Assembly (NCBI GenBank): GCA_026874595.1
Contig: CM049322.1
Location: 22,479,400-22,543,399, forward strand
Direction: 5' to 3'
DNA: 64,000 bases
DNA from: Sipunculus nudus
Lineage: Eukaryota > Annelida > Sipuncula > Golfingiida > Sipunculidae
Positions 26,269-38,196 of this stretch are shown here, piece by piece. The notes below the pieces were generated by a model. It had not been told where the DNA came from. It saw nothing but the letters and a program-made list of their open reading frames with translations, and did not search any database. The position numbers and the translations under genes are program-made. The number at the start of each line of letters is the position of its first letter. The first letter of the stretch is position 1.

Positions 26269-29200
26269 GTAAGTACATTATCACGTATGCATTGATAGTT
26301 GCCGTCTAATAAATATTTTAACATTTAAAACACCAGGTGTGTAGCATTAGACTACTTTTTGAACATCCTTATGTAACATAAAATATGTTTTATCTGTTCA
26401 CTTTAAATTCTGATACTGATTCAGTTCATGTTAAGAATTCTTTAGATATATCGGTGAATCGGTAGACTATATATTGATATGCGCATTTAAAGGATGCCTG
26501 TCTTTAAATTATATTCCAAGCATCGTTAATTATAATTATTATTTTTAGGAATTAAACATGATTCGTGTCCCGCAAAAACTATGCATAAAAAGGTACACAA
26601 GGTTGGTGTATCCTCAAAAGAATTCTTGGCGCTCTGTAGTCGGCAAACACGTCCTTCATGTGATGACGTCAGAGTGTTTAAAAACGTCTGTATCCTGCTT
26701 GTGAATCAGACATTCCTGCCCACGGATCCGCCAACGACGGTGCTGAGTCAGAGGGGGCCAAAGCAAGCTCTGAAGAAAGTTGTTGGTAAGTAGAGTGCCA
26801 GGGAGGATACAAAAATGCAGCACTTTGCATGAACGTATTGTCCATGAAAGACATACACTTTTGTCTGCAATCATTTCTTCCCCAGTCTCCTCCATTAGTC
26901 AATATAATCCATGAACTGAAGATATTTCGTATTGATTATCAATATAAGTTCCATGAATATTTTTTTCAATACAAGGTTGCGCTAACAAACACTTGGGAAA
27001 TGATTTCGGCAGATAACTGAATATATCACACATATCTATAATAAATATAAAAAGAGCATTAAATAACATGACGTAGTACAGAAAATATTATCCTTAGAAT
27101 TAATTAATACAGCAGATACTGTCAATCAGATGTAGGAATTGATTTTAAAAACATAATCGATGATTGAAAAATAAAAACGACCGATGATCGATTATCAATC
27201 AATTATTTATGTACTTTCCATATTACCTTAAAATCTGCTGTATACAGGCACATCAAATATAGTACCCAGTAATGCCCTTACTTGTACATCGATATTCACA
27301 ATCAATCCATCAGTCCATCAAAGGTGCACTTGCCGTCGGACGATTGTTGGCTGCACAAGAATCCGTTTTGATGCTGATCGTTACTTTGTGTTGGTATATG
27401 TCCGACAGGATTTAATTCTTTGCATGTGCATACATAATCGTTTTTAATCTATTATTCAAAAATACAATCAATTATTCGATTTTTGAAAGAAAACGACCAA
27501 TCATCGATAAAATAGATTAATCTACACACTACTACTATCCTTTTCATGAATTGAGGAAGGAAGCGGCAATAGCCAATCAATAAGTAACAAATTGAACCAG
27601 CTGTAAATTATAACAGAGGTTTCATGTGGATATGTATAATGTAGTTGCTTGCTAATGATTGTAGAACCAGAAACTAGAGTAATCACGCGGAGGGTGGAAC
27701 GGCAAAGTTTACAGGCCGAACTGCAGTGAGAAGAAGCAGCAAAACCGTTTTGCGAAAAGGTGAAAACATTAAATAGACATTGGCAGGCAACGGAAAGAAC
27801 AACATCAATACATGAACATTCTAATGGAGAAACTTTTTTTCTTGGTCTATCGTCCATGATGTTCAGGGACGCATGCACTTCCCTGTTCAGGCTTTTAACT
27901 TGATCTGAAATATTTAAACTATGTTTCGTAAGCGAGGGAAGCCTATCTCTCTTATAATAAATGGACTCGCTGAGGTTTCGCATGTAGAATTCTTTCAAGC
28001 CAATCCGCGAAAAAATCATCATGCCTACCAGAATCTTTTTACAGAATTTCTTGCCTTTCAAAGGGAACTATCGCCGAGTCACTTAAAGAGACAGATCTAA
28101 TTTTAAAAGAGCCACTTTATATTCGTATAATTGAACGCCCTTTTACACCATCTACCTTGGCACTTTTCTTAAGTTTTCAAAGTCTCCGGATGGCGAAGAG
28201 TGAATGTTCCTAGTTCTCAAGGAGCTTCTCGCCTCTGTCAAATCGAGTACACATCGGGTAAGGTTCAGTGAAAGAAAATCCAATTTCAACAAATTTCTTC
28301 GGTTCCTGGAACAACGGGCGTTACAAAGGCAAAAGCCGTCAATCACTGGGCGAGACAGCTGCTCCATTCTTGCATGTCGGCACAACAACCAGAGGAGCAG
28401 TCTTTACCTAATTATCTGAGGAGCTCAAGACGAATCTGTAGATCCATAGCTCGCAAGGGAGATGGTGCGAGTTTTAATAGCCATCGCTGTGACCGCCAAA
28501 TGGAACTAGTAGTACTCCCATGCATCCTCTGAAGGCCGTGGAATATTCTGCAACGTCAGCCCAGGGAATTGATACTCAAGTATCAAAGTGTAATGTCGAG
28601 GATCCGGGGAGAAGTACAGGGCCCATCAGGGAGAACTATACATATACAGTTGTGAATTATGTAGTGGACTCACCACAGAGACTTTCACAAATGGAATTCA
28701 CTCCACAACAATTAAAATGTCGTATGCCATTTTCATATTGTTGATATTTGTAATTATCGACACTTCTTGGTTTATTATCTCGTTACATTCGAAGGCATTA
28801 TGCTGTTGGCTATGTTATCTTACTTCAACGTTTATACCCGTTTTAGCCTGGTCCCTCTTATGATTGGACTTTCATTTATTTATTTCATTTAATGTTTTGT
28901 TTATTACTGAGAATTTAATGACAGAAATAGGCTACCCAAAGAAAATACTTCCCGATTGCACTTAGAATTACTTTAAGATATGTTCCCTGCTACCTCGGTG
29001 AACCAGCTCACTAACGGTCATTAAGTGAACGTTTGTTGATATCAAAAGACTAGAAACATAACTTTTCTGAGCTGGATATGTAACCAAACCTAACAATTGC
29101 GGTGATATTTTTTTTTAATCAGTCCAATTTACGGAGAGACCAAGACTAACACATGAACCCGATTTCACAACCTCACAGAGGCGGAGATCCTTTTATAAAA

Positions 29201-30588
29201 GTTATATTTATGATCGATATATGTTTTATACCTTTTCAGAATGTACCGATGACTTTGGGTTCGGTTTAATCGATGAACATGGACAAACTTGTTATTTGTT
29301 CAAGACGTTCCACAAAGTAAATTTATTTGGAGAATCCCATGACTACTGTAGAAATCTTCAGGCTAACTTGGTGGCCATAGAAACGCGGAGAGAACAGGAG
29401 CACCTGGAAAAAGTCATCCGAGAAATCACACACCTGCAAGCCCCAAGAGGTAAGTAGACAACACACCTGCAAGCTTCAATAGGTAAGTAGACAACACACA
29501 CCTGCAAGCTTCAATAGGTTAGTAGCAATGAATGCAAAAAGTTACAAGCACCGTGAGTATAATACTCTTTGGCTCTCAAAAAATACAAACGCTGCTAACT
29601 ACAGAAAATCCTGTTGAAATTGATATTTGCATTATGAAACTGTAGGAACTTATTTGCACCAGAGCCTGGATAAGGGTTTATTTCTCTTTGTTTTTCCCAG
29701 CAATTGAGTGAAGCATTCAGGTGGAGGCCTGTTTGCGTTGCGAGGGCTTTAGATTGACCTGAGATTTGATTTTGGGAATTAGCTGAAGGTTTATGTTCTG
29801 TTTTATGCATTCCTCTATATGGGGTGGGCGTTGACTGAACTATTATTTTTTGTTTTATATTTTTATTTAAGTGTTATCTAGGCTATGTAATTTCTTGTCC
29901 TTAAAGATCCCCCTAGCCCCAAAAATTTTAGAGAAAGTATATATCCTGCCGAGACACAATTTAATAATTAAAAATTTTCTTTTAGACACTCATGCCTTTT
30001 GTCATGCTCACGTTGTCGTGATATTCTGGAGCTTACCTGTGCCTGATGAGCAAATGTTAATAATGTCTACCCTCCCTTGAGGTTTAGAAATAATGTATAT
30101 TATTACAAGGTTATATACTGTCTTCTCATAAGGTATATTCGATTCTATAATGTTGTCAAAAGGGTTTAAGCAGTTCTAATATAAGGGTTTACTGTTAAGT
30201 ATAATATATTTACAAAAAAAAAAAACAAGAAATATACGAAGGCGAGCTAAAAAGGTGTTCTTGGTACAAGTTGATATAAGTCCTATACAACTACAGGCGT
30301 CATACCAGATAGGTTCTTCTGGTGATTATTTTAGCATGGCCCTGGATAAATTATCCATATTGCTACTGGACGAGTGGCGTCTACACCAACCGCGGGTGGA
30401 CATGGAAAAGTACGGGGATGCCGATGACCTACACAAACTGGAAGGAGCCACCGACAGAAACACGCATGCATCCATTTGTTTGTCTGATCTCAGAAGAGCC
30501 ATTCAAGTGGACCAACAGGAAACCACCATTCATATCATCGGAGAGTCTGATCTGTGAGATGAGGACCACAGTCACAGGTCATGGATAA
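26199..30588 (+). CDS. secreted PAN-like/C-type-lectin-domain protein (4 exons, 256 aa)
   Basis: Exons 26199-26268, 26549-26785, 29240-29449 and 30335-30588 join to 771 nt without a stop until TAA. All introns are phase 1 with GTAAGT or GTAAGTA donors and AG acceptors. Residues 1-23 are a signal peptide (first in-frame ATG). Residues 24-102 form a small module with C30, C53, C61 and C71, resembling half a PAN/apple domain, with an N76-Q-T glycosylation site and a Thr/Pro linker. Residues 104-247 are a CTLD of the long form: C104/C120 hairpin pair, YC139R, LVAI, YWTSGVY, GWTW, W208, C222 and LIC246E. The EPN/QPD position reads E210-P-P and the WND position reads W231-T-N; the usual third core cysteine is missing. 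Secretion is therefore likely, while calcium-dependent sugar binding is doubtful. The binding target is unknown; in molluscs such proteins are often innate-immune or mucosal lectins (family knowledge). Confidence 0.82.
27522..28061 (-). CDS. unassigned 179-codon open frame inside the lectin intron
   Basis: This is the longest frame in the 2.45-kb second intron, on the opposite strand. It has a basic N-terminus, a cysteine-rich middle (about ten Cys, including CSCIDVVLSVACQC and CKLCRS) and no recognisable domain. No splice partner or poly(A) signal was tied to it. It may be a fragment of an unknown element or chance. Confidence 0.2.
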   Translation of the reverse strand: MKGKKFCKKILVGMMIFSRIGLKEFYMRNLSESIYYKRDRLPSLTKHSLNISDQVKSLNREVHASLNIMDDRPRKKVSPLECSCIDVVLSVACQCLFNVFTFSQNGFAASSHCSSACKLCRSTLRVITLVSGSTIISKQLHYTYPHETSVIIYSWFNLLLIDWLLPLPSSIHEKDSSSV

Positions 30589-30723
30589 ACCAGGTCATAT
30601 AAACCATGTTCAAAAGGCATTGACAATGCAGTGTTAGGCTTTTAAGTCAATGAGTAATGTATTATCCTTTAACGCTTGGTCTGGAAATGGAAAGTAAATA
30701 CACCTTAGTGAAAATATAAAGGA

Positions 30724-30729
30724 AATAAA
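30724..30729 (+). terminator. poly(A) signal of the lectin gene
   Basis: AATAAA lies 136 nt after the lectin stop codon on the same strand, a normal distance for cleavage and polyadenylation. Confidence 0.5.
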
Positions 30730-32052
30730 CAAGACATATCGCTGTACTTATAATTTACATCACTAATATTCCAAAGAAATATTTCAACGTATTAATAGAA
30801 AGATCGGATAATGGCTGTGATGTTCCAAATCTTCACTCTTTTTATATTCATACTTTTATATTATGTTTTGGTTCATTGCATTTAATTATTTAATCATTTA
30901 CATTCTTTGCCATCCTGATTTATGTAAGAAATAAATACAGAGGAAATATAGTAGAAATACAGTTAGTTCTCGGTTATTGTCTTAGATCAGATAAAATACT
31001 TTATTTCACACTCTATTATAGGAACAGGCAACACTAATTCATAATTAACAGCGCAGACATTAAATAATCTGTATATATAACATAGATGTATATAGATATA
31101 TGAATTCCATGATCACCTTAGAGATCTTTTATTGCAGATGCCAGTGTATAATTGATTTAAAAAGTGTAACGATTCACCAGATTTTTAGTGTATTAGTCTG
31201 AAACATCTTCAATGCAATTCGATAGCAATTTCATAGTTTAGCCAAGAAAGACGAAGGTGATTTCAGTCCTTATCTAGTACTTATATATTTGTTAAGCTTT
31301 AATTGAATTTGATGACAGAAGTAACATCAAAAACATTTTATATGAAAGATTGCCACTAAGACGTGTGTCTGCATCGCGAGAGTAGTCGAACTGCCGCCAT
31401 GGTAACGGTAACTCCTGTATCAACTTTTCCAGTTACATCTGTTGTAATCCTGTTGTAAGAGTACCTTGTCTTGAATAAACTAGTTTGAAGCATCATGTCT
31501 TAGTTTAGATGAGTACGCTTAAGTATAATTTAAACATTTTTACTTATAGAAAAATATAAATGGTTCTCCAAACCTCACAAAGCAAATTTTACTGCCTCGG
31601 AATGTTTGCAAATCACTTTCTTTCTCCAAATTTGTCCAGTAATTTTAATACGTTTGTGCCCAGTGATTACATGATTTTTTCAAGTAGTTTAATTAATGTT
31701 GAATGATCATCCCGCTCAGTGCCAGTTTTTGACCATGCTGTCTGGTATGGAAATGTTTTTACTGTGGCCTATTACCTAATATAAATCAGGATGGATACGC
31801 TCCTTTTTGCCATTTGGGATAACCTATGTCAGAGCATTGATCTGTTGTTACGATTATCACGTTGTATGATGAAGCAATCGTTTTAGGAAGAACAAATTTT
31901 ACGTCACACTTCATTTATATTTATTATACAAATTATACAAAATAACAAATGCCTATACTCATTCAAAGTCCACATTCACTGGGAGCCATACAAAACCACC
32001 AAAATTACCAAAAATCACAGAAAATCAAATATGTTATTACTTTGCTGCAGAT
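30730..32052. other. intergenic, no gene supported
   Basis: AT-rich. A diverged TTTTGACCATNNNGTNTNGTATGG-like block near 31725 resembles blocks near 20411 and 38702, possibly an old dispersed repeat. Confidence 0.4.
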
Positions 32053-34412
32053 TTACCTAAAGATGTGAGCATCTTCTTTATATCCCCCATCATTCATAGG
32101 ATTTCTCAGGGGTAGATTCTCAGATAAACAACCAAGGCCAGCAGATGTAATTCTGAGTGATCGTTCAGGTCGATCGAAGTTATCACAGCTCACATGATCA
32201 TTCAGGTCGTTCATGTAATTTACAATCACAGAATAATTATTTCTTGTCGGGCATTGAACATTATTCGTTAGACAATAGTTCTGAAAATCAAGGCAAATCC
32301 TGTTGTAATGCTTAAAAGTTGAAGGTGCCCAACATAATACAAATTGATCTTGTGCCCCCTGTGACCGGCCTACACAATTCAACTTTTCTTTCTACGGATT
32401 CTCCAAGCAAATACTTTCCATATTGAGTTCCTTTGGGGTTTGGAACATGTCTCATGTAGAGACTTGTCTGCCATGAGTTCTGGATTCTTATTAGTGGGGC
32501 TACTGACAAGTTTATAAGTTGGTAAAACTACTTTTGCGCTGGTCACCATGGTGTTCATACTGGGGCCTTTGATTTTGGAGCTATAACAACATATAACACT
32601 TGTTTCCTGTCCAATATTCTGAATAAAGGATTTACATAATTGTTACTCTTTGTTGTTTTTGTGCTGAACAATCTACTCCTTCAGTCTATGGGATAATGTA
32701 CAGGCTGTTTTTTTTTATGTCTGGTGAGTAAAGATTTACACCGAGCTGTTGTATTTGGATCACAAATTATATCCAAATAACTGAACAGGTCGTGGTTTAA
32801 CACCCAATCGTAGTGCGACACAGCCCTTGACAATCTATCTGCGTGTACAATGTCTTGTGACAATAAGAGTCACATTAATTTATTATAAGTTGCCAAATAG
32901 CTGGAGCTATTTGAGTCATTTCTACACTTTGTCCATCCTAAAAATTGATATAGGGCGCGGTGGTGACATTGTCATAAAGGGATAACCTTATTTCCAATTA
33001 GCAAAAAAATGCGACAAGCAGGACGTATGTCTTGCAAAAATAAAAATGGGATGCTGACAAACCAAACACGAGCCTTGTATACCTGTAGGTATGATCTCTG
33101 AGCCTGACGCATAATTAAAGTTGCATCTTGTGAGAGACAGGTATGTGGTGAAAACCATCCTTTATATTAATAGTTATCATTTTTTTCATTGGGATAAATA
33201 ATATTCAACACATCATTGATGTCTTCATATATAACCTTGTCCACTTTGCAAAAAGAATTAATATAGTTTAAATCCAAAACAAGTCTAAATGATCAACTGT
33301 TCTTTGGGACACTATCTATTGGTGATAAACAAAGTACTTCATGTTTGCTTTTACATTCAATAATGGTATCAATTTTGAGTGAACGTGTGATTTCACTGTC
33401 TATACATCTCTTTTGGGTTTTCGATTTTCAAACATTAATTTGTCAGACACTATAGAAAACGGTATATCTTCACCATATGCTACCCAATGTTATACATGTG
33501 TAGCGGAACAGATATTCTCCCATTCATGAACATCCAGCTGTTGAATCATTGACAATAAACACAAAATGGACACAATGCTGCATACATAAGGTTTATTTGT
33601 ACCAGATTCCAAATATCTGAATTACTCGTATATATATGAAAAGTTCATGTATTTCCTGTTGCGTTTCATCGGAAGTCACAGGGTACCTTAATCCCGAGAA
33701 GCTCGAAGCTGAAAGCCTTGAAAAGCATCTCTTGACTGTGGATGAAACACTGGTCGGCCTCTACCTCTGGGATGTCGAATGGCCCCATATACATTGGCTG
33801 GGTTTGACTGATTTTGTCTTCTTGACTCAGTAGTGCATATATATTCCAAATGAAAACCAGGATTTGTTCTAGAGTTCTTAACAACTGGGCAGTATCATTG
33901 TTGAATGCTCCTATCACAATAAGCATAGCATACGTTGATTGCAGGTAGTTAATCTGTGCGGCTAAATTTGAATGTAACTGTCCTAAGTCCTCCCAGTTTG
34001 TAATAATGTCTTGTGAGGCTAACCACTCCAGAACATATTCCGTATAACGGGGGCTCTTGGACACGATTGCCGCAGCAGCCTGATCATGTTTTTCAATACC
34101 AGATTTAGATATATCATTCAGTTTTAAATCATTTGATTACTTTTCATATAAGAGTGTTGAACAGGGCGCTTCACACTCCTGTTGTATAGTGGCTGCGTTG
34201 AACGCGGGACAACTGTTGACACTGCAGTCACTGATGGCGTTAGATCCGCCACTATTACATGCATTTGCGTTACTCACTGTCTGTGTGGTGGCACTCTCAG
34301 ATGACAGTTTGTTATTTTCGAGCGTTGAAACACTATCGTTAAGATTTCGCAATTGCTCGCTCAAAGTTTCGACTTTTATCAGAATTCGGTCAAGGTTTTT
34401 TTTTCCTGACAT
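32053..34412 (-). mobile_element. old DIRS-like retrotransposon relic
   Basis: Minus-strand pieces appear in the order expected of a DIRS element. 34412-34137: helical/coiled gag-like N-terminus (VETLSEQLRNLNDSVSTLE). 34064-33666: a second helical gag-like segment. About 33420-33180: reverse-transcriptase fragment with LSPIDSVPKNS and SFRLVLDLNYIN. 32863-32681: RNase H tail with VHADRLSR followed by a DWVLNHDLFSYLD segment. 32382-32053: start of a tyrosine-recombinase-like N-terminal helix region (APSTFKHYNRICLDF). Stops and frame changes separate all parts, the polymerase YxDD region and the recombinase catalytic half were not found, and no termini could be defined. The order supports a single decayed element rather than separate genes. 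It is much more diverged than the copy at 55758-60575. Confidence 0.55.
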
Positions 34413-35746
34413 ACTGGTGGCCAGGTGTAGCGATTTCAGATAACCCCCTTTCAGATTTCCCCCCTCCCCCCAATGTTTACTTATGATTATTTAGATACTT
34501 ATCTTATTCACTTACTTAAGTAACCTGACAACAAATACAACGACAACAACTACTTCTACTACTTTTTATAACAATAACAATAGTAAAATTAACGACGATG
34601 ATTATTTTTATTAAATTCTCATTATCTCTGCAGTACAAAAGCCACAAAACATTCTCTCTCCGGTTAGATTATAAATCAACAACTTTAAATGAAACATGCA
34701 GTCTTGCACATTAACTGATAATTACATCCATAATTCTAATGTTATCTTTTGTGATCATGAAATACGGCAACTGACAAGCATTCTGCAGCTATCTTCCTGG
34801 TTATCATCCAGTGATTATTGGACGGACCGAAATATATGCCAGTACTATAATACGATCCGTCTATAAGACGGGCGAAAAATCATGTAAGTGACCAAAACCT
34901 AATCAAGTGAGGAGATCCATAAGATACACCTGCCAAGTTAAATAAAATGGGATGAGAGTAACTTTTTTAGATAATACGTATTATGGACAGACACACATGT
35001 ACGGCCCGACGAAGCTTACCACTTTATCACCAGCCAGCTGAGGATGTTGTGAATAATTATATCAAGAGCGGTGAGCTCCTTCTTACAGAAAAAATAATCA
35101 TATTAGCTTTATCAGCGAGGGGGGGGGGAGCTGAACAGTAGGAGGGTAACCTGAAATCAGGTTCAGGCTAACTCCGGGGTTTTCAAAAGGTAGATGAATG
35201 GGCACCTTTAAGCTCTTATAGATAATGGTGTGCCAAGTAATCGATTATATCGAAATTTCTTGCATTTTTGAATAATCTATCACAAACAATTATGTATGTA
35301 CTTGAAAATAAGTTCAGTAATTCTGGTATAATTTTATACAACAGATTTCACGTAAATATAGCTGCTGTATAAAATAAAATTATAAATCATCGGTCGTTTA
35401 TTTTCTTTCAGTCATCAAACATAATTTTACAACCTATGCCTCTTGTAACATATATTATACTGGCCCGTTACTGGGGCTGCCGTCTAGCAGAGACGAATTC
35501 CCAAGAGACGGTACCCAAGCACACCCCAACCAAATCAAACTTTGTATTTATTAATCTGTTATTTTGATCATTGTTTTCATCACATCAGTTCTCAGGAACT
35601 TCTCCATGATTAGCTGGCTGTGAGTGGTAACTAATGTATGACCAAGATACTAATGCCCAAGCGCAATAGATACGACACGTCATTCAAGCTTCATATCAAT
35701 GCTCGAATTTGCCTGTGCACTATTTTAATACAGTTAGCTCATATTA

Positions 35747-35826
35747 ACGTGGGAACGAGAAATTAATGCCTGGGAACGAGATGCTATCGTGTGGGATAGA
35801 GATAATTAACGCGTGGGAACGAGATA
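35747..35826 (+). repeat. short tandem repeat, GTGGGAACGAGATAATTAACGC type
   Basis: Four degenerate units of about 20 bp, each with (G/C)TGGGA(A/T)(C/A)GAGA followed by an AT-rich spacer. A single related unit pair lies near 7759-7795. Confidence 0.65.
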
Positions 35827-36835
35827 AAAAAATAATTTTATGTGTGTCCTATACGAGCCACCGTCTATTTGCCTTCGGGCAGCCGTATCGTCCCTCGGCC
35901 CTGCTGGCCTCTTAAAACTGTAAAATTTGTTAGGAATTTTTTTAATGCTCGGCTACAGTTGTTCCGCTCCACTATCCCAGTCCAACTGTTTTTTAGCGAC
36001 TATATTGTACAAATCAAAGAACGCCAACAGTTTTTCCCCAATTTAAGAAAGAGGAAAATATGTAATTAACTAAGCTGGAAATTATAGTCTACCTTGTGTA
36101 ATTTTCCTGTTAACAGTTTTCTAAGAAATTAGTCTATTGTGTTGCCACATCTTACCGCCAACATATGAAATAGACATGGCAAGGAACAGTGATGACGTCT
36201 CTGTAATGTTATATTCAATAGCTGCTGACCCCTTTTTACAGTGAGGCTTGTAATCTTCTCGTGCACGCACTTCACTGTTACGTCACACATTAAGTAATAA
36301 CCAGGTCCCTAAAGGATAAACAATGGCCGCCTGTTAGATACGCCCTGAACCATGGGTAAATAGTAAATAATATAGCATAGCAGTTATGGTACCTAAACAA
36401 TTACGCTGTCTCCTCTCTCCTCAATTTGTGAAAATTTTATTTGGCAATTTTGTCTTACCTGGAGATAATCGCGAAAAAAAGCAGGTGGACAGGGAAAGTG
36501 GAACGGACTTTATAAGAGAAATCTGTAATAAGTATCATTCTAAGGGCATTATTACTTAAACAGGAGCAGAGCAGAGAACGAAGAAAATCATAAACCGATG
36601 AAACCTGTCACAGCATATTGATGTCTTCTTGACTCGTACGTTATTGTACCACCGCCAGAATGAATTATGGCTTTGTCTTGATTGGTTTGTAAATTACTTA
36701 TTTCGGTTTTTGTAAATCTGATATCATTTTCACTCAGAATGTAGGAAAGGCATATTTAGGGCGGTATCAACGATTATCATCAATTTTTTTTTTCTTCAAA
36801 ATGACTTTACCATCGTAAGATTTGTTCTGCGTATG

Positions 36836-36953
36836 AGGGCTCGAGTCTTTATTTGTATTAGGGCCGCCACTGTTCTGGCCGAGCGCCAACATCCGAGCCA
36901 TGGAGAGTGCCTCGTATTAGTTATTATAACAAGTTGTACAATCCATGTGAATA
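36836..36953 (+). mobile_element. SINE, 3' fragment
   Basis: CCGAGCCATGGAGAGTGCCT, TAGTTATTATAACAAG and TACAATCCATGTGAATAAGG match the 3' half of the SINE copies at 9632 and 22869. Confidence 0.6.
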
Positions 36954-37931
36954 AGGTTGATAATAACTGTGTTTCCGCTTCATCAACGAATAGTGAAAAA
37001 AGGTGGTGGCGTAAACCCTGGCTGGTCATAAAAATGAATGTTGATATTCACACATAAGCTTATTTTTACAGTCATTAGAGGGCATTAAAACAAGCCCTCG
37101 TCTGGCAACACGTCATTGGCTGGCTTTTATAATCATGTGTGTGAGAGCTTTTCAAGTTATATGGCACCATTTTGAAACAAACTGTATGTTGGCACTATAT
37201 CAAACTGAATGTGTTATTATTTTTATTATTCACATTGGCTTATTTTGCGTAAACCTAACATGATGTCAGTGTGCTTTATGTTCTTAATATTATACAAACA
37301 AGAATAACCACCGGTCACACGCGATTTATTATTGATATTTCTAGATAAAAATGCGTAAGTTGTAAGTGAATGACATGTGAATGGGTGTGTTATCCAAAAT
37401 ATCAACAAGAGACACGCTATATCGTGAACTGTAATAATTTCGACAATAACTAGTCAAAAGATATGCTATAAGGGGTATTTATTTCATATTCTTCATGAAG
37501 CAGCTTACGTTTCTATTAAAATAACGGAGTCTCATGTCTCGTGATATTTATTTTTCTGCCTGTTTATTAAAGAGTTAATTCTTAATTCGACATTTAAACA
37601 CTGTCTTTGAGTATTCATTTTACCGACATAATTAAAATATTCAATGTGCCAAAAATGGTTCAAGCATGGTTGCATCAAGAATAACAAAAATAATATGAAC
37701 TTTAGGGTCTACTCCTTTTCTTGTGACGGTCAGTGATTGTTTGGCTCAACTGTCCCCCGAGCGAACGTTACTTTTCTGCTAATGTCGATCACTGTGTAAA
37801 ACATATTTTTTTTATAAATCTCTCGTATTGTGTAAGGTGATGGAATACAAAAAAGAAACAAAATAGAATATTAAGTTCCTTGAGTGAAATTTATTTTTTA
37901 GTTAGCATTTTTATATTAATCCTTGTCCAAG

Positions 37932-38196
37932 ACATCGACGGATAGACTACCCGTATTACTACTGGACGGGTGGAGTGTACTTTTTCCGGCGTTGGACGTC
38001 GGTGGGCATGTAGGAGCCGGTGATCTACACCAACATGATGGAACCCCCGGAACATGAGTTGGAGCATCGAAACATTGGCCTGATCGCCGAGGAACCGTTA
38101 AAGTGGACCAACAGGAATCCTCTTCACACATCATGCAGAGGGCTGATCTGTGAAAATAAAACGAATACTATTGGAAACCGTGAATTTGACAGGTGA
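37932..38196 (+). pseudogene. lone C-type lectin last-exon relic
   Basis: It encodes the second half of the same CTLD as at 19787-20043 and 30335-30588: YYYWTGGVY, W, EPPEHELEH, IGLIAEEPLKWTNRNPLH and RGLICE, with a TGA at 38194. An in-frame TAG at 38011-38013 interrupts it near the position of the glycine-methionine pair seen in the paralogues. The bases before the exon do not restore the phase-1 acceptor. No upstream lectin exons were found in the preceding 7 kb. It is best read as the remnant of a third tandem duplicate. Confidence 0.75.

Larger units (their letters stand above)
34450..37931. other. intergenic with small repeats, no gene supported
   Basis: It contains a G run near 35109, a TAATCGATTAT-type segment (35238-35410) related in inverted orientation to 27150-27515, an array of GTGGGAACGAGA units (35747-35826), and a SINE 3' portion (36836-36953). 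Confidence 0.45.
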
